From Flavobacteriaceae bacterium (GTDB lineage: Bacteria > Bacteroidota > Bacteroidia > Flavobacteriales > Flavobacteriaceae), in assembly GCA_017852075.1 (NCBI GenBank), contig JAFMLQ010000003.1:1-64000 (forward strand): 64,000 bases of DNA, in the 5' to 3' direction. A program made the translations under genes and the position numbers. Positions 24,724-34,384 of the stretch are shown here, in pieces. Each line of letters starts with the position of its first letter. The first letter of the stretch is position 1. The notes beneath the pieces were generated by a model. It did not search any database. It saw only the letters and a list, made by a program, of their open reading frames with translations, and was not told where the DNA came from.

Positions 24724-25719
24724 ATGATTCTAGTGACTGGTGGTACGGGTATGGTAGGGGCACATCTACTTTTAGCATGTGTTAAAAAGAAACATCTAAC
24801 CCGTGCAACCTACAGGTATTCTGAAAGCTTAGAAAAAGTCCGTACACTTTTTGAAAAATTAGCTCCAGAAGATCCTCAATGTTTTGATCGGGTAGATTGG
24901 GTCCAAACCCATGTTAATGACTTACCTAAATTAGATCAAGCTTTTGAAGGGGTAACGCAAGTTTATCATTGTGCAGCAAAGGTTTCTTTGGCCCAATTCC
25001 ACAAAGAAAAACTAAATAAAACCAATATTGAAGGTACTGCCAACATTGTAAACCTTTGCCTAAAACACAAGGTGAAAAAACTAGGATATGTCAGTTCTAT
25101 AGCGGCACTTGGAGTTGAAAAAGAAGTTACTCTTGTAAATGAAAATCATCTGTGGTCCACTAATCAAAATCACACAGCTTATGCCTATTCAAAATACGGA
25201 GCAGAATTGGAAGTATGGAGGGGCTCACAAGAGGGGCTTGAGGTAATTATCGTCAATCCTGGGGTGATTTTGGGAGCTCATTTTTGGAACAGAAGTAGTG
25301 GTCTTATTTTTCAAAAAATTGGATCTGGGCTCAATTTCTATCCTACTGGAACAACCGCAGTAGTCGCTCTAGAGGATGTTGTAACAAGTTTGCTCCTGCT
25401 CATGGAATCTCAAATCAAAAATGAACGTTTTATTTTGGTTTCTGAAAACATGAAACAAAAAGTGCTTCTTGATAAAATTGCCTCAGCATTCAAAAAGAAA
25501 AAACCGTATTTCCCATTGGGTAAAGGGTTGCTTATTTTTTTATTTATCATTGAAAAGTCCCTTGAGGTTTTAGGCCTTAGAAAAAGTTTTTTGAGTTTAT
25601 CTCTAATTGAAACTTTATGTGGTGATCAAGAATATGATGGGGCAAAAATTACACAACTAACTGATTTCAAATACAGTCATACGGATAAAACCATTACTGC
25701 CATTTCAAAACATTATTGA
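24724..25719 (+). CDS. NAD(P)-dependent sugar epimerase/dehydratase-like short-chain protein
   Basis: An extended short-chain dehydrogenase of about 331 residues. The Rossmann motif VTGGTGMVGAHLLLA begins at residue 4. VYHCAAKVS, YVSSIAALG and the catalytic YAYSKYGAE (YxxxK) follow, then VNPGVILG. Family members act on nucleotide sugars, flavonols or 3-beta-hydroxysteroids; substrate is not identifiable. A frame running from 24520 is antisense to tyrS and was rejected; ATG 24724 starts just before the Rossmann motif. It is convergent with the DUF4296 gene, overlapping by 7 bases. Confidence 0.8.
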   Translation: MILVTGGTGMVGAHLLLACVKKKHLTRATYRYSESLEKVRTLFEKLAPEDPQCFDRVDWVQTHVNDLPKLDQAFEGVTQVYHCAAKVSLAQFHKEKLNKTNIEGTANIVNLCLKHKVKKLGYVSSIAALGVEKEVTLVNENHLWSTNQNHTAYAYSKYGAELEVWRGSQEGLEVIIVNPGVILGAHFWNRSSGLIFQKIGSGLNFYPTGTTAVVALEDVVTSLLLLMESQIKNERFILVSENMKQKVLLDKIASAFKKKKPYFPLGKGLLIFLFIIEKSLEVLGLRKSFLSLSLIETLCGDQEYDGAKITQLTDFKYSHTDKTITAISKHY

Positions 25720-26087
25720 GTATCTTTTTCTCGATTATTGAAAAGAGTGTCAATACTGTCTTTGCTCTTTTGTAGTTGGGAGATTACCTTAGAATAGATT
25801 CTATAATAAATTCTAGGGTTTTTGATGTAATATTCTTCACTTTGAACCAACTGAAGACTATCTATTTTATATTTTTTATATAAATAAGGAGCCCCCAAAA
25901 TTTCTTCAAAAGTGGGATTCAATTCAGAAAACGTTTGCATTACGTCCATCATGACTGCGTCATAAAGAATTTTTTCCATCGTTTTCTCATCGATCAATTT
26001 TTTGGGTTTTTCTACTGTTTCTAGGTTTCCGCAAGCCGAAGTCAGCAAGAAAACAAGGATAGAGCAATAGGGTATTAAACGTCTCAT
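25713..26087 (-). CDS. DUF4296 lipoprotein
   Basis: A 124-residue lipoprotein with lipobox LLTSACGN (Cys19). The DUF4296 pattern is present: MEKILYDAVMMDVM, then LGAPYLYKKYKIDSLQLVQSEEYYI and a final helix. The family is specific to Bacteroidota and of unknown function. It abuts pyrC without a gap and is last in the DPM-type transferase - pyrC - DUF4296 group, an order found in many flavobacteria. Confidence 0.8.
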   Translation of the reverse strand: MRRLIPYCSILVFLLTSACGNLETVEKPKKLIDEKTMEKILYDAVMMDVMQTFSELNPTFEEILGAPYLYKKYKIDSLQLVQSEEYYIKNPRIYYRIYSKVISQLQKSKDSIDTLFNNREKDTQ

Positions 26088-27425
26088 TTATCGATCAAAA
26101 GTTAATGCCATTGCAGCCGACTTCGGATTGACTTTTCCTTGGTCATAAGCCCATTGGCCATTGAGTAAAGTTTTTTCTACAACCCCTTTGAATGTTGTCC
26201 CTTCAAAAGGTGACCATCCACATTGGTACAGTAAATCTTCTTTTTTCACCTCGTATTCACGGTCTAAATCAAGTACTACCATGTCTGCAAAATACCCTTC
26301 CCTGAGGTAACCTCGATCTTTTACATCAAAAAGTAATGCAGGATTATGACAAGCCTTTTCAATGATTTTTTCCAAAGAAATTCGCTTTTGATGGTAGGCG
26401 GTAAGCAAGGCCGATAAAGCGTGCTGAACCAAGGGGCCTCCTGAGGGTGCAGCATTGTAAGGGTTCGATTTTTCTTCCAAAGTGTGTGGTGCATGATCTG
26501 TTGCTAGCACGTCAAGTAGATCAGAGTTTAGACCCTCCCAAAGCGCTTCCTGATCGTTTTGAGTTTTTATGGCTGGGTTCCATTTGATATGAGTTCCCTT
26601 TTTTTTGTAATCCGTATCATTAAACCATAAGTGATGTACACAAACTTCAGCAGTAATTTTTTTCTCTTTTAAAGGAATGTCATTTTGAAATAAAGAAAGT
26701 TCTTTTGCTGTCGAAAGATGAAATACATGTAGGCGCGCACCTGTCTCCTTTGCAAGTTCAATCGCCTTGGAGGAAGACAGATAACAAGCTTCGTGACTTC
26801 GAATGATTGGGTGTTGATCGATAGGTATTGCCTCTCCATACTGTGATTGAGCTAATTTTAGATTTTCTTTAATTGTAGCTTCATCTTCGCAGTGTACAGC
26901 AATCACTAAATTCGTATTTCTAAAAATATTTCTCAAAACATCGGGGTCGTCAACCAACATGTTTCCAGTGGAAGAGCCTAAAAACAATTTGAGGGCGGGA
27001 ACGCGTTTGGAGTCTAAAGCTAAAATTTGATCTAAATTGTCATTGGTTCCACCAAACATAAATCCATAATTGGCATAAGAAGTTTGGGCTGCTCTTTCGT
27101 TTTTGGCTTCCCATTCTTCTAAAGTGGTGGTTTGTGGGTTGGTATTTGGCATTTCCAAAAAAGAAGTAATTCCTCCTGCTAAAGCCGCCTTTGATTCGGA
27201 TTCGATTGTGGCCTTGTGTGTGAGTCCGGGCTCTCTAAAATGCACTTGATCGTCAATCAGTCCAGGAATAATATACTTACCACTAGCGTCAAAAACTTCA
27301 ATATCCTCTGAAACTTCCAGGTGATTTCCAATCTTGGAAATGCGATTTCCAATGATCAATATGTCTTTTTGTTCAATAGTTCCTTCATTGACAATTTTTG
27401 CGTTGCTGATTTTTAATCCTTTCAT
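26088..27425 (-). CDS. pyrC: dihydroorotase
   Basis: A 445-residue amidohydrolase for the third step of pyrimidine synthesis. The metal motif is DDQVHFREPGLTHK, the region around KLFLGSSTGN carries the lysine expected to bridge the metals, and HCEDE, a His pair in EVCVHHLWF and the catalytic Asp in LATDHAPH complete the site. The PGLID and GPLVQ segments fit the AllB/PyrC class I type. Allantoinase is the main alternative, but Bacteroidota context favours dihydroorotase. It follows the DPM-type transferase gene by 6 bases. Confidence 0.85.
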   Translation of the reverse strand: MKGLKISNAKIVNEGTIEQKDILIIGNRISKIGNHLEVSEDIEVFDASGKYIIPGLIDDQVHFREPGLTHKATIESESKAALAGGITSFLEMPNTNPQTTTLEEWEAKNERAAQTSYANYGFMFGGTNDNLDQILALDSKRVPALKLFLGSSTGNMLVDDPDVLRNIFRNTNLVIAVHCEDEATIKENLKLAQSQYGEAIPIDQHPIIRSHEACYLSSSKAIELAKETGARLHVFHLSTAKELSLFQNDIPLKEKKITAEVCVHHLWFNDTDYKKKGTHIKWNPAIKTQNDQEALWEGLNSDLLDVLATDHAPHTLEEKSNPYNAAPSGGPLVQHALSALLTAYHQKRISLEKIIEKACHNPALLFDVKDRGYLREGYFADMVVLDLDREYEVKKEDLLYQCGWSPFEGTTFKGVVEKTLLNGQWAYDQGKVNPKSAAMALTFDR

Positions 27426-27431
27426 TGTTTT

Positions 27432-28151
27432 TTATTCAAAACGTTTCTTGTTAATACGCAAAAATAAAACACCCAAAAGTGCCTCCCAAATTATGCTTCC
27501 GTTCATCTTGGAATATCCCAGTTCTCTGTTGACAAAAATAATGGGATGCTCTTTAATGCGGTACTTTTTAATCCACCCTTTATATTTCAATTCGATCTGA
27601 AATGCGTAACCTACAAATTTGATATTGTCCAAATCTATTGCTTCCAACACATTGCGTTTATAGCCTACAAAACCTGCCGTTGCATCATTTACTGGCATTC
27701 CAGTGACCATTCGCACATAAACCGAAGCAAAATAGGATAAAAGCACCCTACTCAGAGGCCAGTTTACAACATTCACCCCTTTTACATATCGAGAGCCTAC
27801 AACTATATCGGCGTCATTTCTAAGGAGTTCATGCATCGGTTTCAATTCTTTTGGATTGTGTGAAAAATCAGCATCCATCTCAAAAATATACTCGTACTGG
27901 CGTCGCAAAGCCCAGAAAAAACCATGGACATAAGCTGCGCCTAAACCCCCTTTTTGAGTTCTGGATTCCAAAAATAAATTTTCAGGATAGACCTTCATGA
28001 GTTTTTTTACCATGGCTCCTGTTCCGTCAGGGGATTGATCATCTACAACGAGTATATCCACCTGAAGCGCAGATTGAAAAACGGCACTGATAATTGCCTC
28101 TATATTTTCAATTTCGTTATAGGTCGGTATGATGACAAGTGTTTTTTCCAT
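27432..28151 (-). CDS. polyprenol monophosphomannose synthase-type GT2
   Basis: A GT2 enzyme of about 239 residues that charges polyprenyl phosphate with a sugar, usually mannose. The motifs are LVIIPTYNEIENI, LVVDDQSPDGTG, FEMDADFSHNP (DXD) and VVGSRYVKG, followed by NDATAGFVGYKR and GYAFQIELKYK. No membrane anchor is attached, as in DPM1-like enzymes. ATG 28151 was chosen; the frame runs upstream to 28268 through sequence that overlaps the divergent promoter. It starts the group that includes pyrC. Confidence 0.83.
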   Translation of the reverse strand: MEKTLVIIPTYNEIENIEAIISAVFQSALQVDILVVDDQSPDGTGAMVKKLMKVYPENLFLESRTQKGGLGAAYVHGFFWALRRQYEYIFEMDADFSHNPKELKPMHELLRNDADIVVGSRYVKGVNVVNWPLSRVLLSYFASVYVRMVTGMPVNDATAGFVGYKRNVLEAIDLDNIKFVGYAFQIELKYKGWIKKYRIKEHPIIFVNRELGYSKMNGSIIWEALLGVLFLRINKKRFE

Positions 28152-28224
28152 CGACAGGGTATAAAAGTAGCAAATGTAAAAGCACATATCGTATCCGATG
28201 TCACAATAATTTTTTAAAATGAAG

Positions 28225-28232
28225 TAAATTTG
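28225..28232 (+). promoter_or_regulatory. -7 box candidate before the DUF4271 gene
   Basis: TAAATTTG fits TAnnTTTG but ends only 4 bases before the ATG at 28237. Either the transcript is leaderless or the match is fortuitous. Confidence 0.25.
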
Positions 28233-28236
28233 AATT

Positions 28237-28902
28237 ATGGGAGAGTGGATTTTTAGAAATAGTACCAATCAGGACTGGATCAGTTTGGTTTTTTTTGTCA
28301 ACTTAATATTGGTATTTGCACTTTTTCAATTTGATCCTACACGAACAAAAAGATTGCTGAAATTTTATGCTTCAGATATTTATGTAAGTAAATATAACAA
28401 CGATAAAAATCTAAATTTTTTGAGTCCTTTCAACCTACTCAGCTTTTTAATTTTAATCAACACTTTATGCCTTTTTTTTCTCTCTCTGTCCAAATTCAAT
28501 TTTAATAGTATTCAATTTTCATTTGAATATTATTACCTCTTTCTAATGTTACTGGTGTTCATTAGTATTCGTTATTTATTGGTTTGGTTTACAATGAAAC
28601 AGATGGGCCTATTGAGAGCTTTGAAACCCTTATTATTTAAGAGTTTTTCTCATCATATACAATTTGCCCTCACTCTGTTTCTTTTTTTACTTGTAAGTTA
28701 TTTCTCTCCTATTTCCCTCGAGCTATTTCTTGGGATTTTTATTCTAGTGGGAGGAGGCTGGTGCTTCTATCAATTTCGAATTTTATTTTCTCTTTTTCAA
28801 TCTCGACCTAAAGATGTTCTATATATAATTCTTTATCTTTGCACCCTAAAATTAATTCCATGGTATTGGTTCTATATTTTTACCATAGAACCGAGATTGT
28901 AA
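28237..28902 (+). CDS. DUF4271 membrane protein
   Basis: A 221-residue protein with about six membrane helices. The N-terminal NSTNQDWISLVFFVNLIL and the long hydrophobic segments match the Bacteroidota-specific DUF4271 family, whose function is unknown. It is followed 11 bases later by the uroporphyrinogen-III-synthase-like gene, an adjacency common in the phylum. Confidence 0.78.
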   Translation: MGEWIFRNSTNQDWISLVFFVNLILVFALFQFDPTRTKRLLKFYASDIYVSKYNNDKNLNFLSPFNLLSFLILINTLCLFFLSLSKFNFNSIQFSFEYYYLFLMLLVFISIRYLLVWFTMKQMGLLRALKPLLFKSFSHHIQFALTLFLFLLVSYFSPISLELFLGIFILVGGGWCFYQFRILFSLFQSRPKDVLYIILYLCTLKLIPWYWFYIFTIEPRL

Positions 28903-28913
28903 TTCGAATGATT

Positions 28914-29660
28914 ATGAAAGTGAAAACAATTTTAGTCTCACAACCTGAGCCTTCATCGGAGAAGTCTCCCTATATCAGACTACAAGAAAAGCTCAAACTA
29001 ACAGTCCATTTTAGACCATTTATTCACGTAGAAGGAGTAGATGCTAAGGAAGTGCGGCAACAAAAAATTGATTTTAACAACTTCGACAATGTGGTATTGA
29101 CAAGTCGCAATGCGGTGGATCATTATTTTAGACTTTGCAAAGAAATGCGTTTTACCGTTCCTGACAGTACAAAATACTTTTGTTTGTCCGAAGCGGTGGC
29201 CTATTATCTTCAAAAATACGTGGTGTATAGAAAAAGAAAAGTTTATGTAGGAGAAGGGAAAATTGGTGATCTCGAAAGTGTGTTTAAGAAATTTGAAAAA
29301 GAAACTTTCCTTTTTCCAACCTCTGATATTCTCAAACAAGATGTCCCTGACTTTCTCAATAAATTGAACCTCAACTGGAAACGCGCCATTTTATATAAAA
29401 CGGTGGTAAGTGATTTGTCAGACCTAAGAGATGTATACTACGATGTCCTTGCCTTTTTTAGCCCCTCTGGTATCGAATCTTTATTTAAAAACTTTCCCGA
29501 TTTTAAACAAAATAATACCCGAATTGCTGTTTATGGTAATTCTACTATTAAAGCGGCTGAGGATGCGGGTCTCAAAGTGCAAATCAAAGCACCTACTCCA
29601 AATACACCCTCTATGACTATGGCTATTGAACAGTATGTAATGAAAGTCAATAAGACCTAA
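28914..29660 (+). CDS. hemD: uroporphyrinogen-III synthase family protein
   Basis: A protein of about 248 residues with the two-domain HemD fold pattern: ILVSQPEPSSEKSPY at the start, NVVLTSRNAVDHYF in the first domain and VLAFFSPSGIESLF plus AVYGNSTIKAAEDAG in the second, which are the usual Ser/Thr-rich landmarks. It would close hydroxymethylbilane to uroporphyrinogen III. No other haem genes are beside it, so it is an orphan member. ATG 28914 (or 28908) starts after the DUF4271 stop; an earlier ATG would read through that gene. Its stop shares CTAA with the DUF423 gene. Confidence 0.78.
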   Translation: MKVKTILVSQPEPSSEKSPYIRLQEKLKLTVHFRPFIHVEGVDAKEVRQQKIDFNNFDNVVLTSRNAVDHYFRLCKEMRFTVPDSTKYFCLSEAVAYYLQKYVVYRKRKVYVGEGKIGDLESVFKKFEKETFLFPTSDILKQDVPDFLNKLNLNWKRAILYKTVVSDLSDLRDVYYDVLAFFSPSGIESLFKNFPDFKQNNTRIAVYGNSTIKAAEDAGLKVQIKAPTPNTPSMTMAIEQYVMKVNKT

Positions 29661-30046
29661 GTTCTTTTTAAAAAACACAAGACACTATAACACCATCCCA
29701 AAATTAAAATTCCACCACCAAGCGGTGTGACAGGACCCAATGTAGCTACTGAAAAAGTCAAAACTGACTTAAAACTTAAAATAAAAATACTTCCTGAAAA
29801 AAGTATGCTTCCCAATATGATCAACGTAGAAAAAATCTTTTTTTCTCGATCAGTAAAAAAATCAAAACTAGAAAACAACAAAAGAGCTAAACCGTGATAG
29901 GTTAAATAGCGAATACCCACCTGAAAACTAGATAGGGATTCAGAGGTTAAAAATCGTTCCAAATAATGACTTGCAAATGCTCCCAATAGGATAGAAATAA
30001 GCATAAAGATGCTCCCGAAAAGTCTCATTCTATTTTTTAATTTCAT
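29657..30046 (-). CDS. DUF423 small membrane protein
   Basis: A 129-residue, four-helix membrane protein. The GAFASHYLERFL and YLTYHGLALLL motifs and the ATLGPVTPLGGGILILGW ending are the DUF423 signature. The molecular role is unknown. It is convergent to hemD and divergent from the Lrp regulator. Confidence 0.85.
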   Translation of the reverse strand: MKLKNRMRLFGSIFMLISILLGAFASHYLERFLTSESLSSFQVGIRYLTYHGLALLLFSSFDFFTDREKKIFSTLIILGSILFSGSIFILSFKSVLTFSVATLGPVTPLGGGILILGWCYSVLCFLKRT

Positions 30047-30113
30047 TAACCCCTCATTTAAATAATAAGTATTAATTTACCTTAATATTACATTTTTAAT
30101 TAAAATTATTTAA

Positions 30114-30121
30114 TAATTTTG
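30114..30121 (+). promoter_or_regulatory. -7 box candidate for the Lrp-family gene
   Basis: TAATTTTG matches TAnnTTTG 29 bases before the ATG at 30151. The upstream region is almost pure A/T and shows no clear TTG element. Confidence 0.35.
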
Positions 30122-30150
30122 AAATAACTGTTGATAATAGGCACTTTTTT

Positions 30151-30621
30151 ATGAAAATAGCACAGCAAACCGTGACCATTGACGGAATTGATAAGATTAT
30201 ACTAAAGCAATTATTACAGGATGCACGAACTCCGATTCAGATCATTGCAAAAGCTAGTGGCATTTCTGGTGCTGCGGTTCACCAACGCTTGAAAAAGCTT
30301 GAAAAAGCGGACGTCATTTCTGGTTCACAAATCATCTTAAACCCCAGAATATTGGGGTATAAAACGGTAGCCTTTATTGGAATTTACTTGGACAAAGCCA
30401 TGCGCAATCCCGAAGCTGTAAAACAGTTGAAAAATATTCCGGAAGTGATTGAATGTCATTATACTACTGGAAACTGGAGTATTTTCGCAAAGCTTTTATG
30501 TCGTGATAATGAACATTTGATGGAATTACTCAACAAAAAAATACAATCTGTGGAAGGGGTTTCACGAACGGAGACCTTCATATCCCTTCAGGAACAAATG
30601 AATCGGCAAATTGCACTTTAA
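30151..30621 (+). CDS. Lrp/AsnC-family transcription regulator
   Basis: A 156-residue regulator. The N-terminal helix-turn-helix (DKIILKQLLQDARTPIQIIAKASGISGAAVHQRLKKL) precedes an asparagine-synthase-type ligand (RAM) domain with IPEVIECHYTTGNWSIFAKL. Such proteins sense amino acids and assemble as octamers. Its stop abuts that of the zinc peptidase gene with no base between. The target genes are not shown by the sequence. Confidence 0.87.
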   Translation: MKIAQQTVTIDGIDKIILKQLLQDARTPIQIIAKASGISGAAVHQRLKKLEKADVISGSQIILNPRILGYKTVAFIGIYLDKAMRNPEAVKQLKNIPEVIECHYTTGNWSIFAKLLCRDNEHLMELLNKKIQSVEGVSRTETFISLQEQMNRQIAL

Positions 30622-31314
30622 TTAATTTCTGCGTCCTCCAAAGACTTGAAAAGCAAAATACGCTAAGGTTGCCAAAGAAGACAACGCAGCAACGACATAA
30701 GTTCTTGCCGCCCATTTCAAAGCATCTTTAGCACCTGCCAGCTCCTCACGTGAGACCATATTTTTACGCTGAAGCCATTCCAAAGCTCGATCACTAGCAT
30801 CATACTCTACAGGTAAAGTAACAAAACTAAAAAGGGTTCCCATGGCAAATAAGCCTACTCCCGCAGCTGCAATTTCAAAACCAAAAGGAATGACTTGCAT
30901 TAAAACCAACCCTCCAATTATGACGATCATTGACAAATTTGAGGCTACTCCCACAATCGGAACCAAAGAAGAGCGCAACTGAAGCCATTGGTAGCTGCGA
31001 GCATGTTGAACCGCATGACCGCACTCATGTGCAGCTACCGCTGCTGCTGCTGCATTGCGTTCATTATAAACAGATTCACTCAGATTTATGGTTTTCTTTT
31101 GTGGATTGTAATGGTCTGTGAGAGATCCCCGAACAGAAATTACCTCCACATCTCTGATACCATGATCTGCTAGCATTTGTTCTGCAATTTCTTTTCCCGA
31201 CATCCCATTGCGGAGTTGCAACTTGGAATACGTTTTAAACTTGCGCTTTAGGGTATTGCTTACCCACATACTGGCAAGTGAAATTAAAATAATCAGCAAA
31301 TAATAACTTCCCAT
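30622..31314 (-). CDS. membrane zinc metallopeptidase, YugP type
   Basis: A 230-residue membrane protein with the zinc-peptidase motif HECGHAVQHA (HExGH form). An N-terminal helix, a central soluble part with DHYNPQKKTINLSESVY and two to three C-terminal helices match the YugP/neutral zinc peptidase family. The active site probably faces the cytoplasm or membrane surface. Substrate unknown. A TATTTTTG box at 31327-31334 lies 12 bases upstream of the ATG. Confidence 0.85.
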   Translation of the reverse strand: MGSYYLLIILISLASMWVSNTLKRKFKTYSKLQLRNGMSGKEIAEQMLADHGIRDVEVISVRGSLTDHYNPQKKTINLSESVYNERNAAAAAVAAHECGHAVQHARSYQWLQLRSSLVPIVGVASNLSMIVIIGGLVLMQVIPFGFEIAAAGVGLFAMGTLFSFVTLPVEYDASDRALEWLQRKNMVSREELAGAKDALKWAARTYVVAALSSLATLAYFAFQVFGGRRN

Positions 31315-31446
31315 GTCTTTTTTTTACAAAAATAAATCAAACCGCTGAATTGGTTCTGTTTCTAATTGATTTTAACTTAAATTAAATATGCTCGTGATCA
31401 ATTAGAAAATTTGGGAAAGCAAACCCTTACAAAGGATTGCTCTCAC

Positions 31447-34263
31447 TTAGAAAACGATATTGATGATTTTGTTGGGAACAACAATCCATTTTTTAGGTAC
31501 TTTTCCTTGAAGGTAGTCCACAGTTCTTTCGTCTTCCAAGACTGCTTTTTTAATTTCTTCCTGATCTAAACTCAATGCAAGTGGGATTGTAAATCGCATT
31601 TTTCCATTGAAAGAAACAGGATAGTTTTTTGTGTCTTCGATAAGATAGAATTCGTTGACCACAGGATAAGGATGATCCACCAAGGTGGAAGGGTTTCCTA
31701 ATTTCTCCCACATTTCTTCAGCAAGATGCGGAGCAAAAGGAGACAATAATAACGTCAATGGAGAAAGAATTTCCCTGCTATGACAATCGAGACTAGTCAA
31801 CTCATTTACACAAATCATAAAAGAACTCACACAGGTATTGAAAGAAAAACTTTCAATATCCATAGTTACTTTTTTAATGGTTTCATGGAGTATTTTCAAT
31901 TCTTTTTTCCCAGGTGCTTCATCTGTAACGATCCATTCGTCATCTCTGAAAAACAAACGCCAGTATTTCTTTAAAAAATTATGTACTCCCGAAATTCCTG
32001 CTGTGTTCCAAGGCTTGGCCTGCTCTATAGGTCCTAAAAACATTTCATACATTCGGAGAGTATCTGCCCCATATTGCTCACATATTTCGTCAGGATTGAC
32101 CACATTGTACTTGGACTTGGACATTTTTTCTACCTCTCGCCCTACTTTAAAAACCCCTTGATGCATTTCAAATTCAGCAGATTCAAACTGACTTTGCCAT
32201 TTTCTCAACCCCTCAATATCCAATTCGTCAGAGGCGTTGACCAGATTTACATCCACACGAATAGGCTCCATCTCTTCTTGAGAACTCAAGAGGTCTTTGG
32301 ATATATAAGTTTGTGTTCCTGGTTTTCTATAGATAAAAGCAGAAGTTCCTAAGATCATTCCTTGATTGATCAATTTTTGAGCATATTCTTCTACAGGTAA
32401 TAATCCAAGATCAAAGAGAAATTTTTGCCAAAAACGGGAATACAACAAGTGTCCTGTAGCGTGTTCACTTCCTCCTAAATACAAATCTACGTCCCGCCAA
32501 TATTCCATCGCTTCTTTCCCAACAAAAGCCTCCGAATTTTGGGCATCCATATACCGATAAAAATACCAAGAACTCCCTGCCCAACCTGGCATGGTGTTTA
32601 ACTCTAAAGGAAATACGTTTTGATGGTCAATTTTTTTATTCTCTACTACCTTATTGCTTTTTGTATCCCAAGCCCATTCATGCGCATTGCCTAGCGGAGG
32701 AGCACCTTCGGGGGTGGGTAAATAATTTGCTACTTCTGGGAGTTCCAAGGGTAAGTCCTCCAAAGTCAGCGCCTGAGGGATTCCATCTTTGTAATACATC
32801 GGAATGGGCTCTCCCCAATATCGCTGTCTGCTAAAAATAGCATCGCGTAATCGGTAATTTATCGTTCCGGTACCACAGCCTTTTTCTTCCAAGGCTTCAA
32901 TAACCCTAGTCATGGCTTTTTCATAGGATAAACCCGTTAAAAAGCTAGAATTATCGATCGTTGTGTGCTCTTTATCCGTAAAGGCTTCTTTTTCGATAGA
33001 AACGTCCTTAAAAATGTTTTTGATAGGAATGTCAAAATGTTTTGCAAAATCATAATCTCTCTGATCTCCACAAGGAACTGCCATAACAGCACCTGTTCCA
33101 TAATCTGCAAGGACATAATCACCTATCCAAATAGGAATTCTACTGCCATCAAACGGATGAAGTACATAACTTCCTGTAAAGACTCCAGTACTGTTTTTAA
33201 CATCAGCCATACGCTCACGTTGAGTCCGTTGTTGGGTTTCAGCGATATACGCATCCACCTCTGCTTTAAAATTAGGATGAGTGATTTTTTGCACCAACTC
33301 CAACTCGGGCGCAAGGGTCATAAAAGTCACGCCAAACAAAGTGTCAGGACGTGTAGTAAAAACTTCAATTTTTTCCTCGTGTCCTTCAATTTGAAAAAAA
33401 ACTTTTGCCCCAATGGATTTTCCGATCCAATTGCGTTGCATTTCTTTCAAAGACTCAGACCAATCGAGATCATCCAATCCTCTCAGCAAACGTTCTGCAT
33501 AGGCTCCAATACGCATGCTCCATTGCTTCATCTTCTTTTTTGTAACAGGATATCCTCCGCGCTCAGATACACCATTGATAATTTCATCATTGGCCAAAAC
33601 CGTCCCCAGTTCGGCGCACCAGTTGACCTCTGTATCGGATAAATAAGTCAAGCGATAGCCCAATAAAATTTCTGCTTTTTCTCTCTCATCAAAACCGTTC
33701 CATTGTGCGGCATTGAAGGATTCTATTCCAGGGCTACAAACAGCATTGAGATTGACGTTTCCCTCAGTTTGAAAACGGGCTACCAAGCTGGAAATAGGTA
33801 AAGCTTTGTCGGTATCGTTACAATAATAATGGTCAAAAAGAAGCAGAAAAATCCACTGTGTCCATTTATAAAAATCTGGGCTTGAGGTTCGCACTTCTCT
33901 ACTCCAATCAAAAGAAAAACCCATTTGATCAAGCTGATCTCGGTATCGCGCAATGTTTTCTTGGGTTGTCTTTGCGGGATGTTGACCCGTTTGTATGGCG
34001 TACTGTTCAGCAGGTAAACCAAAAGAATCATAACCTTGAGGATGTAAGACATTAAACCCTTGGTGTCTTTTATAACGGGCATAAATATCACTGGCAATAT
34101 AACCCAAAGGATGACCTACATGCAAACCTGCGCCAGAAGGATAAGGAAACATATCCAAAATGTAATATTTGGGTTTTTCAGAACGATTATGGGCTTTAAA
34201 AGTTTGATTTTTCGCCCAATAGGCGCGCCATTTCTTTTCTATTTGATTAAAGTCGTATCCCAC
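31447..34263 (-). CDS. leuS: leucyl-tRNA synthetase
   Basis: A class I synthetase of about 938 residues. The HIGH motif lies in PYPSGAGLHVGHPLGY, the KMSKS loop is EKMSKSKYNVVNP and the editing domain contains VFTTRPDTLFGVTFM and GTGAVMAVPCGDQRD. It is longer than the roughly 860 of E. coli, as is usual in this phylum. The frame extends to a GTG at 34293, but that codon overlaps the -7 promoter box. GTG 34263 (giving MGYDFNQIEKKW, the normal family start) is chosen. Confidence 0.93.
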   Translation of the reverse strand: MGYDFNQIEKKWRAYWAKNQTFKAHNRSEKPKYYILDMFPYPSGAGLHVGHPLGYIASDIYARYKRHQGFNVLHPQGYDSFGLPAEQYAIQTGQHPAKTTQENIARYRDQLDQMGFSFDWSREVRTSSPDFYKWTQWIFLLLFDHYYCNDTDKALPISSLVARFQTEGNVNLNAVCSPGIESFNAAQWNGFDEREKAEILLGYRLTYLSDTEVNWCAELGTVLANDEIINGVSERGGYPVTKKKMKQWSMRIGAYAERLLRGLDDLDWSESLKEMQRNWIGKSIGAKVFFQIEGHEEKIEVFTTRPDTLFGVTFMTLAPELELVQKITHPNFKAEVDAYIAETQQRTQRERMADVKNSTGVFTGSYVLHPFDGSRIPIWIGDYVLADYGTGAVMAVPCGDQRDYDFAKHFDIPIKNIFKDVSIEKEAFTDKEHTTIDNSSFLTGLSYEKAMTRVIEALEEKGCGTGTINYRLRDAIFSRQRYWGEPIPMYYKDGIPQALTLEDLPLELPEVANYLPTPEGAPPLGNAHEWAWDTKSNKVVENKKIDHQNVFPLELNTMPGWAGSSWYFYRYMDAQNSEAFVGKEAMEYWRDVDLYLGGSEHATGHLLYSRFWQKFLFDLGLLPVEEYAQKLINQGMILGTSAFIYRKPGTQTYISKDLLSSQEEMEPIRVDVNLVNASDELDIEGLRKWQSQFESAEFEMHQGVFKVGREVEKMSKSKYNVVNPDEICEQYGADTLRMYEMFLGPIEQAKPWNTAGISGVHNFLKKYWRLFFRDDEWIVTDEAPGKKELKILHETIKKVTMDIESFSFNTCVSSFMICVNELTSLDCHSREILSPLTLLLSPFAPHLAEEMWEKLGNPSTLVDHPYPVVNEFYLIEDTKNYPVSFNGKMRFTIPLALSLDQEEIKKAVLEDERTVDYLQGKVPKKWIVVPNKIINIVF

Positions 34264-34292
34264 AGTTTTCTGAGTTGTTCTTTTGAAAGGCA

Positions 34293-34322
34293 CAAAAATA
34301 CGCTTATTGCTTGAATGTCAAA
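34293..34322 (-). promoter_or_regulatory. leuS promoter
   Basis: TTTG (34322-34319), 18 bases, then TATTTTTG (34300-34293) on the minus strand form a complete Bacteroidota promoter. The expected transcript start near 34286 gives a leader of about 20 bases to GTG 34263, which settles the start codon. Confidence 0.6.
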
Positions 34323-34384
34323 AAGCTAAAAGAATATTTTATCCCAGTCCAAATCTTATATTTCTTTCTATTTTTACAAAAACT

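Noticed and set aside
32965..33642. 225-codon open frame on + strand
   Set aside because: Fully antisense to leuS, whose protein motifs are intact; the translated sequence resembles no family.
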